Both the position numbers and the translations under genes were made by a program. A DNA stretch of 64,000 nt from Pseudomonas versuta (GTDB lineage Bacteria > Pseudomonadota > Gammaproteobacteria > Pseudomonadales > Pseudomonadaceae). The notes beneath the pieces were generated by a model, which had not been told where the DNA came from, made no database searches, and saw nothing but the letters and a program-made list of their open reading frames with translations. Positions 9,412 to 20,810 of the stretch are shown here, in pieces. The DNA is taken from NCBI RefSeq assembly GCF_001294575.1, contig NZ_CP012676.1, positions 2,108,001 through 2,172,000 of the forward strand, written 5' to 3'. Each line of letters opens with the position of its first letter. The first letter of the stretch is position 1.

Positions 9412-10194
9412 ATGACCACATTCCCCGTATCCATCAGCCTGTCGAGCTACGGCGCCGACCTGGTTCGCCAACGCGGACAACACAGCTTCATCGAGTTACT
9501 GGCCAACGCCGGAGCAACACGCATCGAACTGCGCGAGGAGCTGTTGACCGGTGAAGACCCGGCCGCCTTCAGCCAGGCCGTGCAACAGCATGGTCTGGAA
9601 TGCGTGTTCTCTTCCCCGATGGAGCTGTGGGAAGCCGGGCAGTCGCGCCCCAATCCACAATTGATCGCCACCCTGCAACGGGCCCATGCATTCGGCGCAA
9701 AATGGCTGAAGGTTTCACTGGGTTATTTCACCGAACACTGCGATCTGCCAATCCTGGCCGCCTGCCTCAACCAGCAGCCCGTGCAGTTACTGGTAGAAAA
9801 CGACCAGACCTCCCAGGGCGGGCGCATCGAGCCGATGCAGCGTTTCTTCGACAAGGTCGAGCAACAGCAGGCACCGATCAGCATGACCTTCGACATTGGT
9901 AACTGGCAGTGGCAGGACCAGGCAGCGGGCACTGCTGCGCGCCTGCTGGGCCGGTACGTCACCTACCTGCACTGCAAAGGGGTGGCCCGGCGCCCGGATG
10001 GCAAGTTGATTGCCATACCGCCCACCGACACTGACCTGCAAATGTGGCAGCAACTGATGACTCACATGCCCCACGGGTTGACCCGGGCCATCGAATATCC
10101 GCTGCAGGGCAGCGACCTCGGCTGGCTGACCAACGAACATGTGGCGGTGCTGGCCAAACTGAATCAACAGCAACAGGAGCTGAGCCATGTCTAA
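9412..10194 (+). CDS. kguE: Sugar phosphate isomerase/epimerase-like protein KguE
   Basis: First gene of the ketogluconate operon. The 260-residue product is a TIM-barrel of the AP endonuclease 2/xylose isomerase-like superfamily, with metal-site elements such as [12 protein letters not shown] (about residue 125), SMTFDIGNW (about 160) and TYLHCKG (about 185). Its exact reaction in ketogluconate breakdown is not firmly established. It overlaps kguK by eight bases, supporting co-translation. Confidence 0.88.
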   Translation: MTTFPVSISLSSYGADLVRQRGQHSFIELLANAGATRIELREELLTGEDPAAFSQAVQQHGLECVFSSPMELWEAGQSRPNPQLIATLQRAHAFGAKWLKVSLGYFTEHCDLPILAACLNQQPVQLLVENDQTSQGGRIEPMQRFFDKVEQQQAPISMTFDIGNWQWQDQAAGTAARLLGRYVTYLHCKGVARRPDGKLIAIPPTDTDLQMWQQLMTHMPHGLTRAIEYPLQGSDLGWLTNEHVAVLAKLNQQQQELSHV

Positions 10195-11140
10195 GGTTGA
10201 TGTGCTGTCATTTGGCGAAACCATGGCCATGTGGGTGGCCGAACACACCGGCGATCTGGCTCAGGTCGAACTGTTTCACAAACGCATTGCCGGGGCCGAC
10301 AGCAACGTGGCCATCGGTCTGGCACGCCTGGGTTTCAATGTGAAATGGCTAAGCCGTGTAGGTGACGATTCCCTCGGACGTTTCGTACGCAATACCTTGC
10401 AAGCCGAAGGCCTGGACTGCCAGCACGTGGCCATCGACCCGCAGCATCCGACCGGTTTTCAACTCAAGTCACGGGTGGATGACGGCAGTGATCCGCAGGT
10501 GGAGTATTTCCGTCGCGGTTCGGCCGCCAGTCATCTGGGCCTCGATGCCATCACCGCACCATTGCTCAGCGCCCGCCATTTGCACGCCACCGGCATCCCG
10601 CCCGCTCTTTCGGCCAGCTGCAATGAATTGTCTTTCGAACTGATGAAGTCCATGCGCACAGCCGGCAACAGCGTGTCGTTCGATCCCAACCTGCGGCCAT
10701 CGCTGTGGGCCAGCGAACAGCAAATGATCCGTGACATCAACGCCCTCGCCTCCCACGCCGACTGGGTACTGCCGGGGCTGAGCGAGGGCCGGCTGCTGAC
10801 TGGCTACAACGATCCGGGCGACATCGCGGCGTTCTATCTCGATCAAGGGGCTGAAGCGGTCGTCATCAAGCTTGGGGCCAAAGGCGCCTACTTGCGCACC
10901 GCCGAACTTGAACAATTTGTACCCGCCGTAGCGGTCACCCAGGTGATCGACACCGTCGGCGCCGGTGATGGCTTTGCCGTGGGAGTCATCAGTGCCCTGC
11001 TGGAAAACCTTGGCTTTATCGAAGCCGTGCAGCGTGGCAACTGGATTGGCAGCCGTGCCGTGCAGAGCCGTGGCGATATGGAAGGCCTGCCGACCCGCGC
11101 CGAACTGAATCAACACAGCGCGCTGACTGCGAGCGCTTAA
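10187..11140 (+). CDS. kguK: 2-ketogluconate kinase (PfkB family)
   Basis: Cytoplasmic kinase that phosphorylates 2-ketogluconate to 2-keto-6-phosphogluconate. The 317-residue ribokinase-like protein has the N-terminal PfkB motif region ([14 protein letters not shown]), and the C-terminal signature [12 protein letters not shown] containing the catalytic Asp near residue 256. SD CAGGAG lies before the ATG inside the end of kguE. Operon context with ptxS, kguT and kguD assigns the substrate. Confidence 0.92.
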   Translation: MSKVDVLSFGETMAMWVAEHTGDLAQVELFHKRIAGADSNVAIGLARLGFNVKWLSRVGDDSLGRFVRNTLQAEGLDCQHVAIDPQHPTGFQLKSRVDDGSDPQVEYFRRGSAASHLGLDAITAPLLSARHLHATGIPPALSASCNELSFELMKSMRTAGNSVSFDPNLRPSLWASEQQMIRDINALASHADWVLPGLSEGRLLTGYNDPGDIAAFYLDQGAEAVVIKLGAKGAYLRTAELEQFVPAVAVTQVIDTVGAGDGFAVGVISALLENLGFIEAVQRGNWIGSRAVQSRGDMEGLPTRAELNQHSALTASA

Positions 11141-11204
11141 ACACTGAAACCCTGTTGTACCCGTTACCTGCTGCGACAAAAAAAACAAGCTCAGGAGCAC
11201 CGCT

Positions 11205-12500
11205 ATGCACACGCTAAAACTTGCCGCCCGCCGTTGGTGGTACATCATGCCGATTGTATTTATCACCTACAGCCTGGCCTATCTGGACCGCGCGAACTAC
11301 GGGTTCGCCGCGGCCTCCGGCATGGCCGAAGACCTCAACATCACTCCGGGGCTGTCGTCGCTGCTCGGGGCCCTGTTCTTCCTCGGGTATTTCTTCTTCC
11401 AGGTACCCGGGGCGATTTACGCGCAGAAAAACAGCGTTAAAAAACTGATATTTGTCAGCCTGATCCTCTGGGGCGGCCTGGCGACGCTGACGGGCGTGGT
11501 GTCCAACGCCTACAGCCTGATTGCCATACGTTTCATGCTTGGGGTGGTAGAAGCCGCCGTGATGCCAGCCATGCTGGTGTACCTGTGCCACTGGTTTACC
11601 CGTGCCGAACGCTCGCGAGCCAATACCTTTCTGATTCTCGGCAACCCGGTGACCATGCTCTGGATGTCGGTGGTGTCAGGCTATCTGGTGCAGCATTACA
11701 GCTGGCGCTGGATGTTTATCGTCGAAGGCCTGCCAGCCGTTCTCTGGGCATTTATCTGGTGGCGTCTGGCCGATGACCGTCCAAGCGAAGCCAAGTGGCT
11801 CAACAGCCAGGAGAAACAGGACCTGCAAAGCACGCTGGATGCCGAACAGGTGGGGATGAAGCCGGTAAAAAATTACGCCGCAGCCTTCCGCTCACCGAAA
11901 GTGATCCTGCTGTCGTTGCAATTCTTCTGCTGGAGCATCGGGGTTTACGGCTTTGTCCTGTGGTTGCCGTCGATTCTCAAGCACGGTGCGAAGATGGACA
12001 TGATCGAGGCCGGCTGGCTCTCGGCCCTGCCTTATCTGGCCGCCGTGATTGCGATGCTTGCCGTATCCTGGGGTTCGGACAAACTGCAAAAGCGTAAACG
12101 CTTCGTCTGGCCGCCACTGCTGATCGCCTCCATCGCCTTTTACGGCTCTTACACCCTGGGCGCAGAGCATTTCTGGTGGTCCTACACCCTGTTGGTGATT
12201 GCCGGCGCCTGCATGTACGCACCCTATGGTCCGTTTTTCGCCATCATCCCGGAAATTCTGCCGTCCAACGTGGCAGGTGGCGCCATGGCGCTGATTAACA
12301 GCATGGGGGCGCTGGGCTCATTTGCCGGCTCGTACCTGGTCGGCTACCTGAACAGCGAGACCGGTTCACCGGGCGCCTCATTCCTGCTGATGAGCGGCGC
12401 GCTGATGATTTCCGTGCTGCTGACCCTGATGCTCAAACCTACGGTCAATGACACGCCTGCGCCCAAGCAATTGGCTACGCAGCGTATGGCCCACTCTTGA
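11205..12500 (+). CDS. kguT: 2-ketogluconate MFS transporter
   Basis: Inner-membrane importer of 2-ketogluconate, of the anion:cation symporter (phthalate permease-like) branch of the major facilitator superfamily. The 431 residues contain about twelve hydrophobic segments, an N-terminal YLDRANYGFA motif typical of this branch, and a central cytoplasmic loop near residues 190-225. The ATG at 11205 has CAGGAG seven bases upstream. The stop overlaps the kguD start by four bases. Confidence 0.92.
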   Translation: MHTLKLAARRWWYIMPIVFITYSLAYLDRANYGFAAASGMAEDLNITPGLSSLLGALFFLGYFFFQVPGAIYAQKNSVKKLIFVSLILWGGLATLTGVVSNAYSLIAIRFMLGVVEAAVMPAMLVYLCHWFTRAERSRANTFLILGNPVTMLWMSVVSGYLVQHYSWRWMFIVEGLPAVLWAFIWWRLADDRPSEAKWLNSQEKQDLQSTLDAEQVGMKPVKNYAAAFRSPKVILLSLQFFCWSIGVYGFVLWLPSILKHGAKMDMIEAGWLSALPYLAAVIAMLAVSWGSDKLQKRKRFVWPPLLIASIAFYGSYTLGAEHFWWSYTLLVIAGACMYAPYGPFFAIIPEILPSNVAGGAMALINSMGALGSFAGSYLVGYLNSETGSPGASFLLMSGALMISVLLTLMLKPTVNDTPAPKQLATQRMAHS

Positions 12501-13495
12501 ATTCAACGCCGGTGATTACCTTGAAAAAGAATGTCGTGCTGTACAAAGAACTGTCCGCGCCCCTGATGCAACTCCTTGAAGAGCAGGCCAACGTCACGCT
12601 GATCAAACGCCTTGATGCCCAGGGCCTGGATCAACTGCGGGCCGCCCTGCCCCTGGCCCAGGGGTTGTTGGGCGCCAGCCTCAAGCTGGATGCGCAACTG
12701 CTGGACCTGGCCCCCGCACTGGAGGCCGTGGCCAGCGTTTCGGTGGGGGTCGATAACTACGACATCAACTACCTTACCGAGCGCAAAGTCCTGCTCACCA
12801 ATACGCCGGACGTGCTTACCGAAACCACCGCCGACACCGGTTTCGCCCTGATTCTGGCCAGCGCCCGACGCGTGGTGGAGCTGGCTAATCTGGTACGCAA
12901 CGGGCAATGGAAAAAAAACGTCGGCCCCGAACATTTCGGCACCGATGTGCATGGCAAGACCCTGGGCATCATCGGCATGGGCCGTATCGGCGAAGCCCTG
13001 GCCCAGCGCGGCCACTTTGGCTTCGGCATGCCAGTGATTTACCACAGCAACTCGCCAAAACCGGCGGTTGAGGAGCGCTTCAATGCGCAGTACCGCAGCC
13101 TCGATGAACTGTTGCAACAAGCCGACTTTATCTGCCTGACCTTGCCCCTGACCGCGCAAACCGAAGGCTTGATTGGCGCCGAACAATTTGCCCTGATGCG
13201 CCCCGAGAGCATCTTTATCAATATCTCCCGGGGCAAGGTGGTGGACGAAGCAGCGCTGATTCACGCCTTGCAACAGGGCCAGATTCGCGCGGCCGGGCTG
13301 GATGTGTTCGAGCGCGAACCGCTGGAGCTGACCTCGCCACTCCTGCAACTGGATAACGTGGTGGCCACCCCGCACATCGGCTCGGCCACCGTTGAAACCC
13401 GCGAAGCCATGGCCCGCTGTGCCGTCGACAACCTGCTGGCGGCACTGGCGGGCGAGCGCCCGGCCAATCTGGTCAACCCGCAGGCGCTGCGCTGA
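12497..13495 (+). CDS. kguD: 2-ketogluconate-6-phosphate reductase (D-2-hydroxyacid dehydrogenase family)
   Basis: Reduces 2-keto-6-phosphogluconate to 6-phosphogluconate, which enters the Entner-Doudoroff pathway. The 332-residue protein has the nucleotide motif LGIIGMGRIGEALAQR (about residues 155-170), the substrate Arg in NISRGKVVDE (about 241), the acid DVFEREPL (about 270), and the catalytic His in TPHIGSAT (about 289). It starts with an ATGA-type overlap (TTGAATTC region) at the end of kguT, probably from TTG/ATT-adjacent codons, so the exact first codon is the least certain point. The next gene is convergent and abuts it with no terminator space. Confidence 0.9.
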   Translation: MNSTPVITLKKNVVLYKELSAPLMQLLEEQANVTLIKRLDAQGLDQLRAALPLAQGLLGASLKLDAQLLDLAPALEAVASVSVGVDNYDINYLTERKVLLTNTPDVLTETTADTGFALILASARRVVELANLVRNGQWKKNVGPEHFGTDVHGKTLGIIGMGRIGEALAQRGHFGFGMPVIYHSNSPKPAVEERFNAQYRSLDELLQQADFICLTLPLTAQTEGLIGAEQFALMRPESIFINISRGKVVDEAALIHALQQGQIRAAGLDVFEREPLELTSPLLQLDNVVATPHIGSATVETREAMARCAVDNLLAALAGERPANLVNPQALR

Positions 13496-14979
<1,484 letters not shown>

Positions 14980-15017
14980 CGGATGCTTCCTGATCAAAGC
15001 CCTGTTGAATGGTTGAG

Positions 15018-16424
15018 TTACTGCATGAAACCTTCCATAAACCCGGCCACCCGCGTGGCAAGCTTGCGCCGCCAGGGCGGGCTGTGGGGATTGGCCAGGG
15101 TTTTGTCTTCATGGACGAAGCTGCGGATAATCGCGTTGTAACCCAGCCAGCGGCAGGGTTCCGGTTCCCAGGCCCGGAGTGCGCCCAGCCCGCCTTCGGT
15201 CAACACCCAGGGCTGTTTAACCTCAAGGGTGTCGCGCTGCAAAATCAGGTCAGCCAGGGTGCGTCCCCCCAGATGGCTGGCGCCTACCCCTTCGCCGCCA
15301 TATCCGCCCGACAGTGCAATACCTTGCCGGCGGTCACAGAGCATGTGCGGGTGAAACCGCCGCGACATCCCCAGATTGCCGCCCCAGGCATGGCTGATAC
15401 GTACGTTTTCAAGCTGCGGGAACAGTTCACCAAACAGGTAACGGCGCAGTTCTATTTCGCTCTCGCTGAGGTCGAAGTTCTCCCGCAGGCGCCCGCCGAA
15501 CTGATAGCCCCCGCGCGCACCGAACACCAGGCGGTCATCGACTGTGCGCTGGCCATAAGTGACCTGGCGGCTGCTCTCGCTGAAAGCCTGCCCCCGGGAG
15601 AGCCCGATCTCGTCCCACACCGATTGCGACAAAGGTTCAGTGGCGACCAGCAGGCTCTGCACCGGCAATTGATAGCGCCCCAGGGCTGGCAGGGTATTGG
15701 CGTAGCCTTCTACCGCAGGTACCACCCAACGGCTGCGCACCCGGGCCCTGGCGGTGGACACCTGGCCCGGCTGCCATTGCGTGACCGGGCTTTGTTCGAA
15801 GATCCGCACGCCCATGCGCTCAACGGCACGGGCCAGGCCGCGTACCAGTCTGGCCGGGTGAATGGTCGCAACATGCGGCGTAAAAATGCCGCCATAAGGC
15901 CTGGCAACACGGATCTGTTGCGCCAGTTCATCCGGGCTCAGCCAGTGATAGTCGGATTCGTTCAAGCCTTCGGCGTAGAGGCTGGCCAGGTAGCTGCGCA
16001 AACTGGCTTCTTGTTCGGGGTAACGGGCCGCGCAATACAAAGCACCACCTTTGCGGTAATCGCAGTCGATGCCTTCACGGTCAATGACGTTCTTCACTTC
16101 ATCGGGGATGCCATGCAGCAAATCGAAGGACTCTCGACGCTGCCCGGGTGAAAGACCCGCAAGCATCCGGTCCTCACCGAGCAAGTTACCCATCAGCCAG
16201 CCACCATTGCGACCGGACGCGCCAAAGCCGGCTGTTTGCGCTTCAACAATGGCAATGCTCAGTTCAGGCGCATGGCGCTTGAGGTAATACGCAGTCCACA
16301 GCCCCGTATAGCCGGCACCGATGATGGCCACATCGACATCCAGGTCGTGCTCGAGCGTCGGCCGCGGAGCAAGCTCGTCTCCAAGCTGGTCCATCCATAA
16401 ACTGATTGAGCGCCATGCTGGCAT
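15018..16424 (-). CDS. FAD-dependent amine oxidoreductase (PuuB/DAO family)
   Basis: Flavoprotein of the D-amino-acid oxidase superfamily, closest in outline to gamma-glutamylputrescine oxidase and related amine oxidases. Near the N-terminus are the dinucleotide motif DVAIIGAGYTGLWTAYYL and the FAD segment GFGASGRNGGWLMG; the C-terminal FAD-contact region reads GIALSGGYGGEGVGASHLGG. About 468 residues, normal for the family. ATG 16424 follows TGGAG; GTG 16436 is possible. It sits between an AraC regulator and a cupin/binding-protein pair, so an exogenous amine or polyamine is the likely substrate; the precise one is unknown. Confidence 0.85.
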   Translation of the reverse strand: MPAWRSISLWMDQLGDELAPRPTLEHDLDVDVAIIGAGYTGLWTAYYLKRHAPELSIAIVEAQTAGFGASGRNGGWLMGNLLGEDRMLAGLSPGQRRESFDLLHGIPDEVKNVIDREGIDCDYRKGGALYCAARYPEQEASLRSYLASLYAEGLNESDYHWLSPDELAQQIRVARPYGGIFTPHVATIHPARLVRGLARAVERMGVRIFEQSPVTQWQPGQVSTARARVRSRWVVPAVEGYANTLPALGRYQLPVQSLLVATEPLSQSVWDEIGLSRGQAFSESSRQVTYGQRTVDDRLVFGARGGYQFGGRLRENFDLSESEIELRRYLFGELFPQLENVRISHAWGGNLGMSRRFHPHMLCDRRQGIALSGGYGGEGVGASHLGGRTLADLILQRDTLEVKQPWVLTEGGLGALRAWEPEPCRWLGYNAIIRSFVHEDKTLANPHSPPWRRKLATRVAGFMEGFMQ

Positions 16425-16473
16425 CACCGACTCCACACTGCTTCAAAGAATCGGTCGACACTACCTCCTGGCG

Positions 16474-17292
16474 TCAGGGAAAGTCTTGCGCGCGTACCCG
16501 CAAAGAAATTTGCCTGGCGTAAGCCTTGGGTGACTGGCCAGTGTGCTGGCGAAAACAGCTGTAGAACGCCGAGATCGAATTGAAGCCGGCCGCGAATGCC
16601 ACTTCATCGACTTTCGCCGGCGTAACCGCAGCATCCATGGCGGCCAGCACATGCCGCAGACGGGCCTGATTCACATAGCGATAAAAGCTTTGCCCGAGCA
16701 CCTGATTGAGCAAGTACGACATCTGGTTGCGCGTATAGCCACAGGCTTTTGCCACTTGTTGCAGGTCGAGCTGGGGGTCGAGATAGGGTTGCTGGCGCTC
16801 GAAGTAGCTTTGCAGGTCACGGGCCATAAAACTCAATTGCCGGGCAGAAAGCCCGAGACGGCTCACCGCCGGCCTTAATGAGGGCTGTAGCGCAGGGTTC
16901 ACGGCTGTTTCGTGGACCAGCGAGGCGTACTCATTGACCCGCCAGATCAAGCCGTCACGCACCGTGATCGCTTCGCTGGCACGGAACGACACCAGCCCCT
17001 GACTGCCGCGCAGGGTCATGCGGTATTGAATGAACGCGGTATCGCCATCGAGACGAATGCGGTCGCTATGTTCCAGTGCTTCATCGGCTTCTCTTGGCAT
17101 GGACTGCTGCACGTACTCGCGCAGCTCGCCGAGGGCCATGACCCGATTCTGGAAAAAGTCGTGATAACACACATCCGGGTGGTAAAGCGCCATCACCCCG
17201 TCCAGGTCACGATGCTTCCAGCACAAGTGGTAGCGCATCACAGTCTGGCCGGTAGCGCGGGTCTGTTCGGGGCCGTCAACGGGGTCTGACAT
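16474..17292 (-). CDS. AraC-family regulator with N-terminal SnoaL-like domain
   Basis: Predicted local regulator of the amine module. The N-terminal half (about residues 15-125) looks like a SnoaL/NTF2 fold (RYHLCWKHRDLDGVMALYHP, VMALGELREYVQQSMP), while residues about 170-272 form the double helix-turn-helix of AraC proteins with the typical DEVAFAAGFNSISAFYSCFR and GQSPKAYA. SnoaL domains bind small hydrophobic or charged ligands, so this is a one-component sensor in which the usual AraC cupin has been replaced. ATG 17292 is preferred over an upstream GTG at 17334. The oxidase gene starts 49 bases downstream. Confidence 0.83.
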   Translation of the reverse strand: MSDPVDGPEQTRATGQTVMRYHLCWKHRDLDGVMALYHPDVCYHDFFQNRVMALGELREYVQQSMPREADEALEHSDRIRLDGDTAFIQYRMTLRGSQGLVSFRASEAITVRDGLIWRVNEYASLVHETAVNPALQPSLRPAVSRLGLSARQLSFMARDLQSYFERQQPYLDPQLDLQQVAKACGYTRNQMSYLLNQVLGQSFYRYVNQARLRHVLAAMDAAVTPAKVDEVAFAAGFNSISAFYSCFRQHTGQSPKAYARQISLRVRAQDFP

Positions 17293-17551
17293 GGAACGCT
17301 CGAAGGCAAAAAACAAAGAGTGCCGAGTTTGCACGCCGGCATCAATGGCCAGACGTGAGGGACCAGCGGTGTGAAAAAACGCTTCAGTGCATGATTTGCA
17401 TCAAAACACGACTAAACAGTCTATCGGTATGTAACAAATTGCTTAGCAGCACGGGATAGGGGTGATAGGTTTAAACACGAAACACTCACAAAAACATCTG
17501 GCCGCAGGATGCCCTCCGGCCTTTCCAGTCCAGAGCAAAAGGAAGTGCTCC

Positions 17552-17830
17552 ATGAACCAGACAAGCAACATACACAAGGTTACCTTCCCCAACGCCTGCC
17601 AGCTGATGCGCTGGCATTTTCATCCAATGGGCTTCGAGGCGACCATGGATGCGCCGGGAAGCATGGTCGCGCGCTTGTTTGACCGCGCCAGTGGCGAAAC
17701 CTTCATCGCCATCGCCGGCATCCCCTGCGCAGCCACCATGACCCCCAGTCAGGTGAGCCATATCATCCAGGCGGTGGAAGACGAACTCGAAAGTTTCGTA
17801 CCGCCGGTGGCCTGGCGGGCACAAGCCTGA
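17552..17830 (+). CDS. DUF1652 family small protein
   Basis: A 92-residue protein of the Pseudomonas-restricted DUF1652 family, of unknown function. The body has the usual run QLMRWHFHPMGFEATMDAPG, SMVARLFDRASGETF and a C-terminal amphipathic helix (SHIIQAVEDELES). The ATG at 17552 follows AGGAAG; the in-frame extension upstream to 17462 is not supported. It is a single gene, convergent with the helicase and separated from it by REP repeats. Confidence 0.72.
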   Translation: MNQTSNIHKVTFPNACQLMRWHFHPMGFEATMDAPGSMVARLFDRASGETFIAIAGIPCAATMTPSQVSHIIQAVEDELESFVPPVAWRAQA

Positions 17831-17839
17831 TCACCTGAA

Positions 17840-18072
17840 CCCACAAAAAATCTGACCGGCGCCTGCCACTGTGGGAGCGGGCTTGCCCGCGATGGCATCG
17901 ACCCGGTTCACACCCCTGGCCACGCTGCCTGAATCGCTGGCAAGCCAGCTCCCACAAAAAGTCTGACCGGCGCCTGCCCCCTGTGGGAGCGGGCTTGCCC
18001 CGCGATGGCATCGAACCGGTCCATACGCCTGACCACGCTGCCTGAATCGCTGGCAAGCCAGCTCCTGCAATC
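17840..18072. repeat. Tandemly duplicated REPIN unit (2 x about 112 bp)
   Basis: Two copies of the same unit lie head to tail: each has CTGACCGGCGCCTGCC, then GTGGGAGCGGGCTTGCCC, GCGATGGCATCGA, and ends in GAATCGCTGGCAAGCCAGCT. The two copies (about 17842-17953 and 17954-18068) differ at few positions, so the duplication appears recent. This is the GTGGGAGCGGGC subfamily of REPs, different from the GTAGGAGCGAGC subfamily elsewhere in the window. Confidence 0.9.
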
Positions 18073-18074
18073 GT

Positions 18075-20552
18075 CTAACCGGCGTGCTCAGATACCTTGC
18101 GCTGATCCTCAAAAAACGCCTTGCCCCGCGGGATGCGGTCCGACGCCTTGGGGATGTTCGGGCCCTGGGCGTCGGGACTTTCCAGGTACCAATAGCAATG
18201 CGTGACCGCACGGGTAATACCGACATAGGCCAGGCGCAAAATTTCATCTTTCTGCGCGGTGTCGTAAGGGTCCGGGTCGCTGTCCTTGCCCAGGCCCGCC
18301 ATGCGGTAAACCTGGTTTTTATACGGCGAAGACGTCAGGTGCTGACAGTCACCCAGCAGGAATACCGCGTCGGCCTGCAAGCCCTTGGAACTGTGATAAG
18401 TCAGTTGCTTGAGCCGGCGATCTTCTGGCGACAATCTAGAATCCACATTAACTACAGACTGAATATCCTTTTCAATCAATAGCTTATCGCTGCTTTTTCG
18501 ATACAACATCAAGATGCTATCGCCGGCGTTGTAATGCTCGGTCAAGCGCGCAGCCAGCCCCTGATCATCGCGACTCAATACATTCACCGGCACTGGCGTC
18601 TTCGGGTCGCCGCTGGCTTTGGCGCGTTTCCCGGCAATGGATGGCGCCGCGCGGACGATATGCTCGGCAGCATCGATGATGTGCTGATGGCTGCGGAAGT
18701 TGTCGCTGAGCATCACCCGCGTGGTAGCGGGCGACGGGAATTCCTTGTTGAACTCCATGAAGTACTTGGGCGAACTGCCGCGCCAGCCATAGATCGACTG
18801 CCAGTCATCCCCCACACACAGTAACGACGAACGCTGGGCGCCCCGCCCGACATGCATCGCCGGGCCGCGGCTGCGGATTTCACGCAAGCTGGCACGCAAC
18901 CAGGAAACGATTTGCGGCGAGACGTCCTGGAATTCATCAATCATCAAATGCGACAACGGCCGCAGTTGCTCATGGCTCAATAATTTGAAGTTTTGCGGCG
19001 TGTTCTCGCCGAACAGCGAAAACATGCGGTTATAGGTCATCACCGGGGGCGATTGCGCCAGCAAGTGATCTTCCAGCGCGCGCCAGTACAGGCTCAGGGC
19101 CTCGAAGAAATGACGGTCCGGATCATCTTTGGCAAATCGCATTTCCCCCACAGCAGCGGCAACATCGAGCCCCAGGTTCTCGATAAAGCTGGCAGCAGCG
19201 ACAAAACAGTCCAGCAATGGCGCCGAACTCAACTCGCCCTTGAGCTTGTAATCAAAGCCCGGCCCGGCACTCGCGTCGCCCGCCAGCGAAGCAATAACAC
19301 GCTTTGCAGCATCATAGCTTTCCAACCAAATCAAAGGCTTACTGCAAAAAGCTCGAAACAGTGTGCGTTTAACAGCCCATTCCGCGCGCACGCTCAACTT
19401 GGCCCCCGGCCTGCAGATTTGCGGGTTTTCGCGCGGATCAAAGCCCAGAACGACCCAGGCGTCCAGTTGTGGCACGTACCCGTGGCAGTGGAACTGCGAG
19501 CCATTGATTTGTACGGTTTCACGACTCGGTTCAATGCCCTGGATGGGCCAGGCACCTGCGGCAAACCACAGATCTTCGAGGGTGTCGCACAGTTCTTCGT
19601 CACGCTTGGCGGCCAGCTCAGTCACTGCCATGCGTTTTTGTACATCGGGGTGATCGCGCTCCAGCTCCTTGAGCTGCAGGGCATGCCTGCACAGCGGTGC
19701 CAGGGTGTCGCGAAAACGCTCATCTCGGGTATAGAGCCCGTGGTAGCAGGCATTCAGTTGTTGGCGCTGGGCATCATTAATGCGCAGGTCAAAGGGGTTG
19801 CTGTCGCTGTCATCGTCATTGAGCAGACTGCGTGTACTCAGGGTCTCAAAGGCCTGCAACTGGCTGTAGCCGGGCAAGCTGCGGACCATGGGCAAAATCC
19901 GCGAGTGGAAGGTGCGGACCACATCCCGCGCCTCCTTGAGACTCAAGGTGCGGCCCCACAAGGCAAAAATGGATTGCAGCTTGCTGATGAAGTCCTTGCG
20001 CGACTCGCGGGTGAACGTCACCACCGTCATTGAGCTCAGTTCAAAACCCAAATAGTGGCTGAGCAACAGAATGCGCAGAACCAGCGATGTCGACTTGCCG
20101 GCACCGGCACCGGCCACCACCGACGTCGACGGCGTGTCACTGAAAATCATCTTCCACTGTGCAGCACTGGGCTGAGCCTGCTCGGGGAGGAGCGCTGCAA
20201 CATCGGCCTTAATCTGTTTTTTAAGCTCGCCAGTCAAGGGCAGGCGCCAGTCATCGAACAGATTGTCATCAATGCCGGGCGCACGCAGTACCTGGGGGCG
20301 AGTATCACTGATGATCAATACCTGCCGGCCCTCTTCCAGCCCTTCGACGCGGCCTTCTTGAAAGCCGTAATCCACCCCGGCGCTGTGACCGCTGCGAAAC
20401 CCGTCCGCCTGGCCCTGTAACCAGGAGGCCGCATGTTGTGCGCGCAAATGGGTCAGGCCGCTGCCAAACAGTCTGGCGGCCAGACGCTTGAGCAAAGGCA
20501 ATCGGGTCAGGGGGGCAAGTTCTTCAGGCAGATCGGGAATGTGTTGCGGCAC
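18075..20552 (-). CDS. UvrD/Rep-like superfamily 1A DNA helicase
   Basis: ATP-dependent 3'-5' DNA helicase-type protein, probably in repair or recombination. Motifs in order: Walker A VVAGAGAGKST, motif Ia TVVTFTRESRKDF, Walker B LMIDEFQDVSP, motif III GDDWQSIYGWRGSSP, motif IV region LSDNFRSHQHI, motif V TYHSSKGLQADAVFLLG, and motif VI LAYVGITRA. Large insertions separate motifs Ia and II. From GTG 20552, with CTGGAG six bases before it, the product has 825 residues; the frame stays open to an ATG at 20684, but that extension is low in conserved character. Single gene; the specific pathway cannot be assigned. Confidence 0.85.
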   Translation of the reverse strand: MPQHIPDLPEELAPLTRLPLLKRLAARLFGSGLTHLRAQHAASWLQGQADGFRSGHSAGVDYGFQEGRVEGLEEGRQVLIISDTRPQVLRAPGIDDNLFDDWRLPLTGELKKQIKADVAALLPEQAQPSAAQWKMIFSDTPSTSVVAGAGAGKSTSLVLRILLLSHYLGFELSSMTVVTFTRESRKDFISKLQSIFALWGRTLSLKEARDVVRTFHSRILPMVRSLPGYSQLQAFETLSTRSLLNDDDSDSNPFDLRINDAQRQQLNACYHGLYTRDERFRDTLAPLCRHALQLKELERDHPDVQKRMAVTELAAKRDEELCDTLEDLWFAAGAWPIQGIEPSRETVQINGSQFHCHGYVPQLDAWVVLGFDPRENPQICRPGAKLSVRAEWAVKRTLFRAFCSKPLIWLESYDAAKRVIASLAGDASAGPGFDYKLKGELSSAPLLDCFVAAASFIENLGLDVAAAVGEMRFAKDDPDRHFFEALSLYWRALEDHLLAQSPPVMTYNRMFSLFGENTPQNFKLLSHEQLRPLSHLMIDEFQDVSPQIVSWLRASLREIRSRGPAMHVGRGAQRSSLLCVGDDWQSIYGWRGSSPKYFMEFNKEFPSPATTRVMLSDNFRSHQHIIDAAEHIVRAAPSIAGKRAKASGDPKTPVPVNVLSRDDQGLAARLTEHYNAGDSILMLYRKSSDKLLIEKDIQSVVNVDSRLSPEDRRLKQLTYHSSKGLQADAVFLLGDCQHLTSSPYKNQVYRMAGLGKDSDPDPYDTAQKDEILRLAYVGITRAVTHCYWYLESPDAQGPNIPKASDRIPRGKAFFEDQRKVSEHAG

Positions 20553-20810
20553 GCTGACTCCAGGGTGTGAGGCTGTCCGGGCGGATGGGCTATGGTCGCT
20601 GCATTGCGTCAAGATATCTAGGAGCATCAGCTCTTTAGAGGATTTTTTGAAGGTAAAGAGCCATGTATCGCCCTGGAAAAGCATCTAATAAGTTGATTGT
20701 TTTAAAGCATTTTTTCCGCTTTTTATCGATATGTTCTTGAAGGAAAATCATCCCATCATCAACCGGGTAACCGTTCACAGCACACGGGCGACCTGAACAG
20801 GAGAAGAATC

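Noticed and set aside
15009..16151. 380-codon open frame antisense to the FAD oxidase
   Set aside because: Mirror frame of a clear flavoprotein gene; no motif, no separate ribosome site.
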